Assembly (NCBI GenBank): GCA_934217675.1
Contig: CAKQCV010000004.1
Location: forward strand, 1 to 64,000
Length of the DNA: 64,000 bases
Reading direction: 5' to 3'
From: an uncultured Prevotella sp.
GTDB taxonomy: Bacteria > Bacteroidota > Bacteroidia > Bacteroidales > Bacteroidaceae
This document shows, one piece after another, positions 43,012-51,136 of the stretch (its first letter is position 1; every line of letters begins with the position of its first letter). Under the pieces are notes generated by a model. That model made no database searches and was not told where the DNA came from. It worked only from the letters and a program-made list of their open reading frames with translations. The translations under genes and the position numbers were made by a program.

Positions 43012-44373
43012 ATGATAGATTCGTCCGTTTTTCAGGGCAAAACAGCAGCCTATTTTACGCTTGGTTGCAAGTTGAACTTCTCTGAAACCTCAACATTTGG
43101 CAGGCTCCTGCAAGATATGGGAGTGAGAACAGCAGAGGAAGGAGAGAAAGCAGATATCTGTTTGATAAACACATGTTCAGTAACAGAGGTAGCCGATCAT
43201 AAATGTCGTCAAGCAATCCACCGTATGGTACGTGAGCATCCAGGAGCCTTTGTTGTTGTTACAGGATGCTATGCCCAGCTTGAAGCCGAGAATATAAGTA
43301 AGATAGAAGGTGTAGATTTGGTTCTTGGTGCTAATGAGAAATCAAACCTCATACAGTATCTTTCTGATGCTTGGACTTCTGCACAGTCAGATTTAGCAGA
43401 TGTATCCAGCTGTGGTTCTCTGCACAGGCACTATTCCGTAAAGACAAAAGACATCAAGACCTTTGCTCCAAGTTGCTCCCGTGGAAACCGCACGCGTTTC
43501 TTCTTGAAAGTTCAAGACGGTTGTGATTATTTCTGCACATACTGCACGATACCTTTTGCACGTGGCTTCAGCCGTAATCCTTCGATAGACTCTCTTGTAG
43601 AGCAGGCACGGCAAGCAGCAGCTGAAGGAGGTAAGGAGATTGTTCTCACCGGAGTAAATATAGGCGACTTTGGAGCTACTACCCACGAAAGCTTTTTAGA
43701 CCTTGTCAAGGCTCTTGATCAGGTGGAGGCAATAAAGCGCTACCGTATAAGTAGTCTTGAACCCGATCTTCTGTCGGATGAACTGATAGAATATTGTGCA
43801 AGTAGCCGTTCATTCATGCCACATTTCCATATACCACTTCAGAGCGGTTCCGATGCAGTGCTTAAATTGATGCACCGTCGCTACGATTCTGCGCTGTTTG
43901 CCCATAAGATAAAACTGATAAAGCAATTTATGCCAGATGCTTTTATCGGAGTAGACGTGATGGTAGGAACGCGTGGTGAGACTCCTGAATATTTTGAGGA
44001 AACATTCGAGTTCTTGAAGAACCTTGACGTTACCCATCTTCATGTATTTCCATATTCAGAACGCCCTGGCACAGCAGCTCTTAGAATTCCGTATGTCGTG
44101 TCAGACAAAGACAAGAAACTTCGTAGTAAGCGTCTTATAGAAATGTCTGACGAGAAGACTCAGTCATTTTATTCCAAATATATAGGAACAGAGGCAGAGG
44201 TGCTGTTTGAGAAAGCCCCTCGTGGCAAAGCAATGCATGGTTTCACCCGTAATTATGTAAGGGTAGAGCTTCCTGCTTCTCTGTCGTCAGATGAACTTGA
44301 CAATCAGCTTGTACGTGTGCGTCTTGAGGATTTCAATTACGACAAGTCAGCGCTCAAATGCAAAATTATATAA
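43012..44373 (+). CDS. mtaB: tRNA (t6A37) methylthiotransferase MtaB
   Basis: 453 residues. A radical SAM enzyme that converts t6A to ms2t6A at tRNA position 37. The N-terminal UPF0004 domain carries its three cluster cysteines in LGCKLN, INTCSVT and TGCYAQ. The second cluster is C171, C175, C178 in DGCDYFCTYC. LQSGSD, MHRRYD, FIGVDVMVGTRGETP and a C-terminal TRAM-like segment (LFEKAPRGKAMHGFTRNYVRVEL) are as expected for MtaB rather than MiaB or RimO. It is 12 bases before a glycosyltransferase gene, so co-transcribed. Confidence 0.95.
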   Translation: MIDSSVFQGKTAAYFTLGCKLNFSETSTFGRLLQDMGVRTAEEGEKADICLINTCSVTEVADHKCRQAIHRMVREHPGAFVVVTGCYAQLEAENISKIEGVDLVLGANEKSNLIQYLSDAWTSAQSDLADVSSCGSLHRHYSVKTKDIKTFAPSCSRGNRTRFFLKVQDGCDYFCTYCTIPFARGFSRNPSIDSLVEQARQAAAEGGKEIVLTGVNIGDFGATTHESFLDLVKALDQVEAIKRYRISSLEPDLLSDELIEYCASSRSFMPHFHIPLQSGSDAVLKLMHRRYDSALFAHKIKLIKQFMPDAFIGVDVMVGTRGETPEYFEETFEFLKNLDVTHLHVFPYSERPGTAALRIPYVVSDKDKKLRSKRLIEMSDEKTQSFYSKYIGTEAEVLFEKAPRGKAMHGFTRNYVRVELPASLSSDELDNQLVRVRLEDFNYDKSALKCKII

Positions 44374-44385
44374 ACAATTTGTATC

Positions 44386-45411
44386 ATGTATAAGGTAGCA
44401 ATTGTAATATTGAACTGGAATGGTGAAAAAATGCTTGAACAGTATCTGCCGTCTGTCTTGGAATATTCTGTAGATGATGGTGGAGTTATTTATGTTGCCG
44501 ACAATGCTTCAACCGATAGTTCTATGCTCATGCTCAAGGAACGTTTTCCACAAGTGCATACCATTCAGTTTGACAAGAATTGGGGCTTTGCCGATGGCTA
44601 CAACAAGGCTTTGGAACAGATTGATGCTGAATTGTTCGTGCTGCTGAACAGCGATGTGGAGGTAACCCACCATTGGCTCACTCCGCTTGTCGAGTTTATG
44701 GACAATCATCCAGACGTGGCATTCTGCCAGCCAAAACTTCTGTCGGAGCATAACAAAAATTCCTTTGAGTATGCCGGTGCTGCTGGTGGATTCATAGACA
44801 AGTATGGATATCCATTCTGCCGTGGACGCATATTTGACACCGTGGAGGATGACAACGGACAATATGACTATCCGACAGAAGTGTTGTGGGCAACAGGTGC
44901 TTGCTTGATGATTCGCTCCTCCGACTATAGAAATGTTGGCGGACTCGACGGTAGATTCTTTGCACACAATGAGGAAATAGATCTTTGTTGGCGACTCAGG
45001 TTGCAAGGCAGAACAGGATTTTGCATACCAGACAGTGTTGTGTATCATGTTGGCGGAGGCACACTTCCCAAGGGCAACCCGATGAAGACCTATTTGAATT
45101 TCCGCAATAATTTAACAATGCTCTACAAAAATCTTGCAGATGCAGAACTTTCTGGAGTTATGCGCATGCGCACATTCCTCGATTGGCTTGCTGCCATCCA
45201 AATGCTTGTTCTTGGCAGAAGCTGGGGGGATTTCAAGGCTGTCGTTAAAGCGCGTCGAGACTTTAACCGCTGGAAGAATGACTTTATTTCAGATCGCCGT
45301 CAGATACAGGCGTCGAGAATCATTCCAGAAGGGAAAGTCAAAGGTATATATAATTTCTCTATCTTGTGGAAATATTATGTAAGAGGGATAAGAAAATTCT
45401 CTGAACTGTGA
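44386..45411 (+). CDS. Family 2 glycosyltransferase
   Basis: 341 residues. The GT-A fold is evident from VAIVILNWNGEKMLEQYLPSV, VADNASTDSS, NWGFADGYNKAL and the metal-binding LLNSDVEVTHHWL (DxD equivalent NSD). ATGACLMIRSSDYRNVGGLDGRFFAHNEEIDLCWRL is the acceptor and catalytic-base block, as in rhamnosyl- or mannosyl-transferases of the WbbL type. Its likely role is surface polysaccharide or lipopolysaccharide assembly on the cytoplasmic membrane face. The C-terminus has an amphipathic helix but no clear transmembrane segment. Ends with a terminator at 45444-45487. Confidence 0.9.
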   Translation: MYKVAIVILNWNGEKMLEQYLPSVLEYSVDDGGVIYVADNASTDSSMLMLKERFPQVHTIQFDKNWGFADGYNKALEQIDAELFVLLNSDVEVTHHWLTPLVEFMDNHPDVAFCQPKLLSEHNKNSFEYAGAAGGFIDKYGYPFCRGRIFDTVEDDNGQYDYPTEVLWATGACLMIRSSDYRNVGGLDGRFFAHNEEIDLCWRLRLQGRTGFCIPDSVVYHVGGGTLPKGNPMKTYLNFRNNLTMLYKNLADAELSGVMRMRTFLDWLAAIQMLVLGRSWGDFKAVVKARRDFNRWKNDFISDRRQIQASRIIPEGKVKGIYNFSILWKYYVRGIRKFSEL

Positions 45412-45443
45412 TGCATTGGCATTTATTCAGTTTGAATATAACG

Positions 45444-45487
45444 CAGAAGTATGGCAAATTCCAGTTTGTTGTACTTCTGTTTTTTTT
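45444..45487 (+). terminator. Terminator after the glycosyltransferase gene
   Basis: CAGAAGTA (45444-45451) pairs with TACTTCTG (45472-45479), with CAAA/TTTG inside, followed by eight Ts. Confidence 0.9.
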
Positions 45488-45500
45488 GTGTATAACCTAC

Positions 45501-45572
45501 ACGTAAGAAAACGTTTACGTTCTTTTTCCCTTTGTTATAAAGCCAATAGTAAAAATAAAAGCACTATATTTG
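45501..45572 (+). promoter_or_regulatory. Pectate lyase promoter with an operator-like palindrome
   Basis: ACGTAA (45501-45506), 8 bases, TTACGT (45515-45520) is a perfect inverted repeat centred about 58 bases upstream of the -7 box TATATTTG (45565-45572). No TTTG is present at -33, so the promoter may need an activator bound at the palindrome. Confidence 0.5.
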
Positions 45573-45615
45573 TAAAATCTATAATATATTATATTCAAAT
45601 AAACTATAAACCAAA

Positions 45616-47943
45616 ATGAAAAAATTGTTCACTTCAGCTATCGTTGCAACAATGTGCATCTCGGCATTCGCTCAAGATGACAGTAATGTAACGCAGCAAT
45701 GGAATTTCACTTCAGTACCATCAGCAGATGCATCTCTTATCGCTTCAGACTCAAATTGGAAAACAGACAGTAAAAGCCGCTATTGCTATGTTCTGGCTCT
45801 CGACAATGCCAAACTTTCTGCATCAGGAACAGAACTTTCTGTAACAAAAAAACTTTTGTTTACTGTTTCTGCCAATTCTGACGGTAATGTGCGCCTTGGC
45901 GGAGAAACATCAACGCTGTGGCTTGGCGATGCCACATCAATAACCATTCCCGACTGCAAGGCAGGAGAGATGGTGAAGATTGAGTATATGACATCAAAGA
46001 AATCTGCCACACGTTCGTTATCTCTTTCCAATGTGGATGGCACATTCCCTGCATCAACAGGCAAGGAACATCAGACAGGCACAGGAAAAGTGCTTGTAGA
46101 CGGCAGCGTTTCGTTTGGAATAACCGGTGGCATGTATATCTATAATCTAATTGTGGGCGATGAAGAAACAATAGGCGGAGGAGGTACAACTTCGCCAGAC
46201 AATCCAGACAATCCAAACGACCAAACGCCGGGATTGGATTACATGAAAGACGATGCCTCTATTTCTACACCTAATATAGGCAACGGACCAAAGCTTTATG
46301 TCTCTCCAACCGGTAGCGATACAAATGATGGACTTTCTGCCGACAGACCGCTTGCAAGCATACAGCTTGCAATAGACAAGGCTGTTGACCCTGGCACAAC
46401 TATATATCTTGCTCCAGGAGAGTACCGCCCTACGGCTCGAATAAATATAGATGAGCGCAATGGCACGGCAGACAACTACAACTCTCTCGTGTGTCTTGAC
46501 GGAAGAGCAGTGATAAACTGTAACCACCCATACCACAAGCATAGTGACAACCCTTATCAAGGCATACGACTCACTTCGTCATATTGGCATTTCTACCACG
46601 TTGATGTTACTAATGCCAGCGACAACGGATTGCTTATAGAACGAAACAAGCCTGCCAACGGCTCTGCTTCCGACATAAAGAACCGCACTCAAGATGCCCA
46701 CGACAATATTATCGAAGACTGCAAGTTCTACCGTAATGGCGACACAGGCGTGCAGATAAAGAACCTTGGAGCATTTAACTATATATTGAATTGTGATGCT
46801 TTTGAAAATAAAGACGAAGGTGACGGAGATGCTGACGGCTTTGCTCCAAAAATATCAGTGGGCACAGGAAATTATTTCTACGGCTGTCGTGCCTACAATA
46901 ACTCTGACGATGGTTATGATGTGTTCTTCAAAAAGTCTGGTGGCTTTGACGATAATGTGACGATAGTTTTCGAGAACTGTCTTGCTTACGAGAATGCTAT
47001 CATAAACGGCAAAGTTACCGATGGCAACGGCAATGGATTTAAATGTGGCTCAGACCAAGGAGCAATGAATGTGGTGCTTAACCGCTGTATTGCCGTAAAC
47101 AATGTGAATAAAGGTTTTGACCAAAATCATAATTCTGGTGATATAATAATGAACAACTGCACGGGTTATGCCCTAAAGTCGGTAGATGGTGTAACTTTAA
47201 AGAAGTCATACTCTTACCGCGCTTACGAACCTATTGCTGAGGGGCATGAACTTGTTGCTACAAACTGTATCGCCATCAACGACAACTTGAAAACTGACAA
47301 GCACCATGATGACCCAACAAAGTGGGGAGAGAAAAGTAAAAAGTATGGCAGAACAGAAATCTCAGTAGGTAAGCTCATCACTTCAGACCTGAATGTCGAC
47401 CCGTCGAATGTGCAGAGCGAAGACAATTTTGCCGAGCTTATAGCCGATCGCGATGCCAATGGCGATTTGTTGTGGGATAATGTCTCATGGTCGCGACCTA
47501 TAGACGACAACCCTTTGCTTGTTGACAAAGGTACTGTAGTTGGCGAGAGCGACCGCTATGCCTCTCAAGGCGTGAAAGTTCCTGCAATAAGATATACAGG
47601 AACAGCTCCAGACCTTGGAGCTTTTGAACTTGGACTGAAGAGTAAGACTGTTGTTTTTGGAAAACAGACCACAGGCATTGGATACATACAAAGCAGCAAG
47701 AGCAACGGTAAGAAGGTGCGTCTTGTTCAGGCTTTCAACGGTATGGTTGTTGTCAGCGTTGACGGTGCACAGGCAAAAGACAAGTTTGTATTGTCGGCAT
47801 ACGATGCCAGAGGTGCTCTTGTTGGTACCCATCAGTTCTATGGAACAAACTCAAGCATCTATCTCCCGAAGACTAATGGCATGTTGATATTGAAGGTTAC
47901 TGGTAAAAATACCAACGAAACAATAAAGACAACCGTAATGTAG
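45616..47943 (+). CDS. PL9 family pectate lyase, secreted
   Basis: 775 residues with signal peptide (MKKLFTSAIVATMCISAFAQ). Residues 22-190 form a beta-sandwich module (WNFTSVPSAD, FGITGGMYIYNLIV), followed by an Asn/Asp/Pro-rich linker (SPDNPDNPND). From 225 a right-handed parallel beta-helix begins (LYVSPTGSDTNDGLS). The PL9 catalytic residues align by spacing with Pel9A as I remember it: D407 (DADGF), D431, D432 and D435 (NSDDGYD) as calcium ligands, and K476 (GNGFKCGS) as the base. It should cut demethylated homogalacturonan by beta-elimination. The last 90 residues (FVLSAYDARGALVG, then TNGMLILKV) resemble a T9SS sorting domain. Expected on the surface, feeding the pectin locus downstream. 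Confidence 0.9.
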   Translation: MKKLFTSAIVATMCISAFAQDDSNVTQQWNFTSVPSADASLIASDSNWKTDSKSRYCYVLALDNAKLSASGTELSVTKKLLFTVSANSDGNVRLGGETSTLWLGDATSITIPDCKAGEMVKIEYMTSKKSATRSLSLSNVDGTFPASTGKEHQTGTGKVLVDGSVSFGITGGMYIYNLIVGDEETIGGGGTTSPDNPDNPNDQTPGLDYMKDDASISTPNIGNGPKLYVSPTGSDTNDGLSADRPLASIQLAIDKAVDPGTTIYLAPGEYRPTARINIDERNGTADNYNSLVCLDGRAVINCNHPYHKHSDNPYQGIRLTSSYWHFYHVDVTNASDNGLLIERNKPANGSASDIKNRTQDAHDNIIEDCKFYRNGDTGVQIKNLGAFNYILNCDAFENKDEGDGDADGFAPKISVGTGNYFYGCRAYNNSDDGYDVFFKKSGGFDDNVTIVFENCLAYENAIINGKVTDGNGNGFKCGSDQGAMNVVLNRCIAVNNVNKGFDQNHNSGDIIMNNCTGYALKSVDGVTLKKSYSYRAYEPIAEGHELVATNCIAINDNLKTDKHHDDPTKWGEKSKKYGRTEISVGKLITSDLNVDPSNVQSEDNFAELIADRDANGDLLWDNVSWSRPIDDNPLLVDKGTVVGESDRYASQGVKVPAIRYTGTAPDLGAFELGLKSKTVVFGKQTTGIGYIQSSKSNGKKVRLVQAFNGMVVVSVDGAQAKDKFVLSAYDARGALVGTHQFYGTNSSIYLPKTNGMLILKVTGKNTNETIKTTVM

Positions 47944-47968
47944 TCTTTTCGCATTTAAGATACGTAAC

Positions 47969-48023
47969 AATCCTTCACCATGAATGTTCCCTGTTTCGGT
48001 AGGGATATTTATGGTGAAGGATT
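47969..48023 (+). terminator. Terminator after the pectate lyase
   Basis: AATCCTTCACCAT and ATGGTGAAGGATT form a perfect 13-bp stem with an inner TCCCT/AGGGA stem, followed by TTCTTTTTATTG. Confidence 0.85.
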
Positions 48024-48159
48024 TTCTTTTTATTGTTTTATACCTGTAAGTGCTATTGTTCGAAAGCTGCCGCCTTTTATGTCGTACCCCGTAATGTTAG
48101 AGGTGCTAATCTGCCGGTTTAAAGGGAGAAAGACGGTAGTTCCCTTGCAAAATCATAAT

Positions 48160-48200
48160 TTTTGAGTATTGCATCAAAATCATAATTATAGTTACCTTTG
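48160..48200 (+). promoter_or_regulatory. Promoter with shared 13-base element (heme module, first unit)
   Basis: TTTTGAGTATTGC (48160-48172) overlaps the -33 TTG (48169-48171). After 21 bases comes TACCTTTG (48193-48200). The same element recurs before the calycin-like gene. Confidence 0.6.
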
Positions 48201-48228
48201 CAGCTCAAAAAAACAGATTATTATTATA

Positions 48229-49200
48229 ATGAACGGAAAAACTTATTTTGGCAAGACCATAGGCTCATTGCTTATAATCCTGCTGCTTATGCCTTTGGGG
48301 CATGCGCTCATGATAATTATGGAGCAGATTCTCGCTCCAACAGTGCTCCACTATTCTGCATTTGCAATGGGATTTGTAGGGCTTGTAATAACAATTTGGG
48401 GAGTGTTCGTAAAGGGAGATACCCGACAGACCTGTTTTGGAGTTGTTGGAGCAATGCTGTTTTGGACAGGTTGGGTAGAATTCCTTTTTGCATACTATGC
48501 CTACAGGTATGGAGTGCAGTGTGACTTGATAGGCAATGGAGTGGTTCAGACCACTACTGAATACGTAAATGGCATAGCCACAAGCCATATTTTCACGATT
48601 GACGGTATGCCACTTGAGGATTTCACACGGGCAGAATTGAAGCAAATCCGAGGTTCGCGCCCAGAATATCTTATCATGCCGGCAACGTTTGGCATGTGGA
48701 TGATGTTCATCGTGATGTATGTTTTCTGTACTCGTACAGGCTGCGACTTTATTCGCTGGATACAGAATCATTGTGGCGTGAATGGCAGTGTGGAGCTTCG
48801 CCCTATGGCACACCATCCGAGTATCGTAACTTTTATGGAGTGGAACATAATGATGTGGGGATTATATCTGTTGCTCATGTTTTGCTATGACCCTGTGTTC
48901 CTTGGCGATTCCCATCCGGTAACCTATGCTATAGCAGTGATGTGCCTTTTGGGGTCAGGCCTGATGTTCAAAAAACAACTTCGCATAGGGCAGTGGGGGA
49001 GGAACATCCGGATGTCGCTTGCCACGGTAATTGTGTTTTGGACCTTTGTTGAAGTGGCTGCGCGTAATGGCTTTTTCAAAGAAATATGGGTAGATCCACT
49101 ACACCATATTGTAGAGATGCTTGTAATTCTCTCTGTCTTTATAATACTGATATCAGGTTATTTACTTTATAACGTGAAAGACAAAAAATATGGTGAATAA
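48229..49200 (+). CDS. Unidentified multi-pass membrane protein of the heme module
   Basis: 323 residues from ATG 48229 (MNGKTYFGKTIGS); an upstream in-frame ATG at 48169 lies before the promoter and is rejected. Seven or eight hydrophobic helices are visible, including IGSLLIILLLMPLGHALMII, FGVVGAMLFWTGWVEFLFAYY and a late VEMLVILSVFIILISGYLLY. A soluble segment of about 60 residues lies near 115-150. Conserved-looking His residues (HHPSIVTFMEWN, LHHIVEML) are possible heme or metal ligands, which is speculation. I do not recognise the family. Its position ahead of HmuY/HmuR and the shared promoter element suggest a role in heme or iron handling. Confidence 0.75.
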   Translation: MNGKTYFGKTIGSLLIILLLMPLGHALMIIMEQILAPTVLHYSAFAMGFVGLVITIWGVFVKGDTRQTCFGVVGAMLFWTGWVEFLFAYYAYRYGVQCDLIGNGVVQTTTEYVNGIATSHIFTIDGMPLEDFTRAELKQIRGSRPEYLIMPATFGMWMMFIVMYVFCTRTGCDFIRWIQNHCGVNGSVELRPMAHHPSIVTFMEWNIMMWGLYLLLMFCYDPVFLGDSHPVTYAIAVMCLLGSGLMFKKQLRIGQWGRNIRMSLATVIVFWTFVEVAARNGFFKEIWVDPLHHIVEMLVILSVFIILISGYLLYNVKDKKYGE

Positions 49201-49217
49201 GACAGAAAAACACCTAA

Positions 49218-49257
49218 TTTTGAGTATTGCGCGTTAGCAGAAAACTTACGACCTTTG
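49218..49257 (+). promoter_or_regulatory. Promoter with shared 13-base element (heme module, second unit)
   Basis: TTTTGAGTATTGC (49218-49230) is identical to 48160-48172. Its TTG (49227-49229) is followed after 20 bases by GACCTTTG (49250-49257), one mismatch to TAnnTTTG plus the A shift seen at the first site. Confidence 0.6.
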
Positions 49258-49303
49258 CATCCGGTTTTTAAAACATACATAATAAAATAAGCTAAAGAAA
49301 AGA

Positions 49304-50308
49304 ATGAAAAGAATCCTAACTCTCGTATTTGCCGTATTGACGGCAACAGGAATGATGGCACAGATGCATGGTGCTATGAACTTTGTTGGTGCATCAACCA
49401 TGACTGTATTGACAACAACCATCGACAATCAGAGTGACACCGTAAAGTTTGCTATGAACGACATGACTTCAGGCAACATAACATTGCCAGCCATGAAGGG
49501 AATGTCCACAATTCCATCGTTTACTATCGAGAATGCAAAATTCTCTATGGGCGACAATCACGTGGTTACTTTTGCAGACCAGACTTTCAGTACAACAGTA
49601 ACTGTGAATGGAGCAGAAAAGCAAATAAGCGGTTCTTCGCTTTCAGGAGAATACAACATGGCAGACAATTCCCTTACTTTAAAGGCTGTGTTTAAATATG
49701 GCTCAATGCCAATGGAACTTACATATAATATAAAGTCGTATTATGTAAAGGCTGTTTCAAACAGCATTTCGGTTTCTGTAGGCGGAATCTACACTTACAC
49801 AAACGACAATGTAACATACAATGTTCGCAAATATATTGATGGTGACGTTGAGAAAGTAGATGTAGAAGTGCCGGAGTATTCGCTTGAAAACACCTTGATG
49901 GGAAACCTGACACTTGGTTCATACGTAGTGAAAGGACTGACTTATGATGAAGAGTTGGGTGGATATTATCGTGATTATAAAGGCGATGGCCTGTCGTTCC
50001 ATTTCACAGCCGAGAGCAACGGCAACAAAACTATGGACGGCGACTATAAGTTCAATGCAGAGAAAAATAACAATATTCTTGTTACATATAACGGAAATCA
50101 AGTATCGTCTATCGTAAATACATTCCAGATGGGTGCAATGCCTTTCTCTATTGTTTCAACATTCGGCAATGCCATAAACGCGATACAGAATGTGAAAGTT
50201 GAAAAGACTTCTTCTAACGAGGTTATATATAATCTGAACGGACAGCGTGTATCAGGTAGTCATAAGGGAATAGTGATTATCAATGGCAAGAAATATCTCA
50301 TAAAATAA
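49304..50308 (+). CDS. Exported calycin-like domain protein
   Basis: 334 residues. The signal peptide is MKRILTLVFAVLTATGMMAQ. Two similar beta-barrel modules appear to be present, about residues 20-140 and 145-280. Each has paired strands of T-x-x-L-x-x-x-F-x-[YF]-G type, such as SGEYNMADNSLTLKAVFKYGSMPMEL and DGDYKFNAEKNNNILVTYNG. This matches the calycin-like family of Bacteroidota, which may bind small hydrophobic ligands. A Prevotella-style tail (VIYNLNGQRVSGSHKGIVIINGKKYLIK) closes the protein. It is transcribed from its own promoter and sits 24 bases before hmuY, so it is the first gene of the HmuY/HmuR operon. A heme-binding role is inference. Confidence 0.75.
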   Translation: MKRILTLVFAVLTATGMMAQMHGAMNFVGASTMTVLTTTIDNQSDTVKFAMNDMTSGNITLPAMKGMSTIPSFTIENAKFSMGDNHVVTFADQTFSTTVTVNGAEKQISGSSLSGEYNMADNSLTLKAVFKYGSMPMELTYNIKSYYVKAVSNSISVSVGGIYTYTNDNVTYNVRKYIDGDVEKVDVEVPEYSLENTLMGNLTLGSYVVKGLTYDEELGGYYRDYKGDGLSFHFTAESNGNKTMDGDYKFNAEKNNNILVTYNGNQVSSIVNTFQMGAMPFSIVSTFGNAINAIQNVKVEKTSSNEVIYNLNGQRVSGSHKGIVIINGKKYLIK

Positions 50309-50332
50309 CCTTCGTTGCAGAAGGTAGCGATT

Positions 50333-51121
50333 ATGAATTTAACAAAAACAACCAATTTAAAGATAACCATTGCAGGTGTTTGCATCATGTTGCTTTCTGC
50401 CTGCAATGGTCTTTTTGATGATATTTACGACACACCGCCCACTGTCGTTCCGGCAAAGGGGCAGATAGTTGTTGATGCTACAAGCTGGACAGACTGGTAT
50501 TATATAGATTTGCCAGAGTTGCAGAAACTGTCGGAACAGCATGATGATGAGGCTTTGCTGAAAGCACAAACAGAATTCAAGGCATATCCAATCCCGATGA
50601 CTCTCACAAAAGAAAGCGACGGAAAGTCGGGACAGTATATGTATTGGTTCGATGTTTTCGGACAGGGAATATCAAAAAATGAGTTCAGAAGCTTTACTCC
50701 AACCGATTCTCAACAAGAACCGGCAGAGTGGACTTTTGCCGTTCATAGAAATAATGTTAGGACAAATGGAGGAGAGGTGTATGAAACGCCATACACGTCG
50801 ATAGACCAACTGCCGGCAACAAGCGAAGAGTTTGCAAATGTGAAATTCACACCAGATGAATGGACTGAAAACGAAGTGTGGGACAGTCAGGAACAGATGC
50901 TTCAAGGACTCGTACCGTCGCAAGGAATAAAAATCAATAAAGTGCTTTCGTCGTGGTTGAGCTTGGAAATCCCACCAATGCCACCAGCTTTCACGAAAAA
51001 CAACCATGTTTTTATTCTCAGACTATACGATGGCACTTGTGCAGCATTGCAACTTGAAGACTATCTGTCGCCAAGCGGTACGAAATGTTATTTGACGATA
51101 AATTATAAATATCCATATTAA
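50333..51121 (+). CDS. hmuY: HmuY family heme-binding lipoprotein
   Basis: 262 residues from ATG 50333 (MNLTKTTNLKITIAG); an in-frame codon at 50315 is less likely. Lipobox LLSAC after residue 25 makes it an outer-membrane lipoprotein. The mature part has the HmuY pattern: VVDATSWTDWYYIDL, the central YWFDVFGQGISKNEFRSFTPT, and AVHRNN with the V..T.Y.S....P segment. In Porphyromonas HmuY takes heme from host proteins using two His ligands; this protein has few His residues (the AVHRNN and EQHDDE sites), so Met or other ligands, as in Bacteroides and Prevotella homologues, are possible. The TonB receptor starts 15 bases later. Confidence 0.88.
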   Translation: MNLTKTTNLKITIAGVCIMLLSACNGLFDDIYDTPPTVVPAKGQIVVDATSWTDWYYIDLPELQKLSEQHDDEALLKAQTEFKAYPIPMTLTKESDGKSGQYMYWFDVFGQGISKNEFRSFTPTDSQQEPAEWTFAVHRNNVRTNGGEVYETPYTSIDQLPATSEEFANVKFTPDEWTENEVWDSQEQMLQGLVPSQGIKINKVLSSWLSLEIPPMPPAFTKNNHVFILRLYDGTCAALQLEDYLSPSGTKCYLTINYKYPY

Positions 51122-51136
51122 TTATATACAAGCCTA

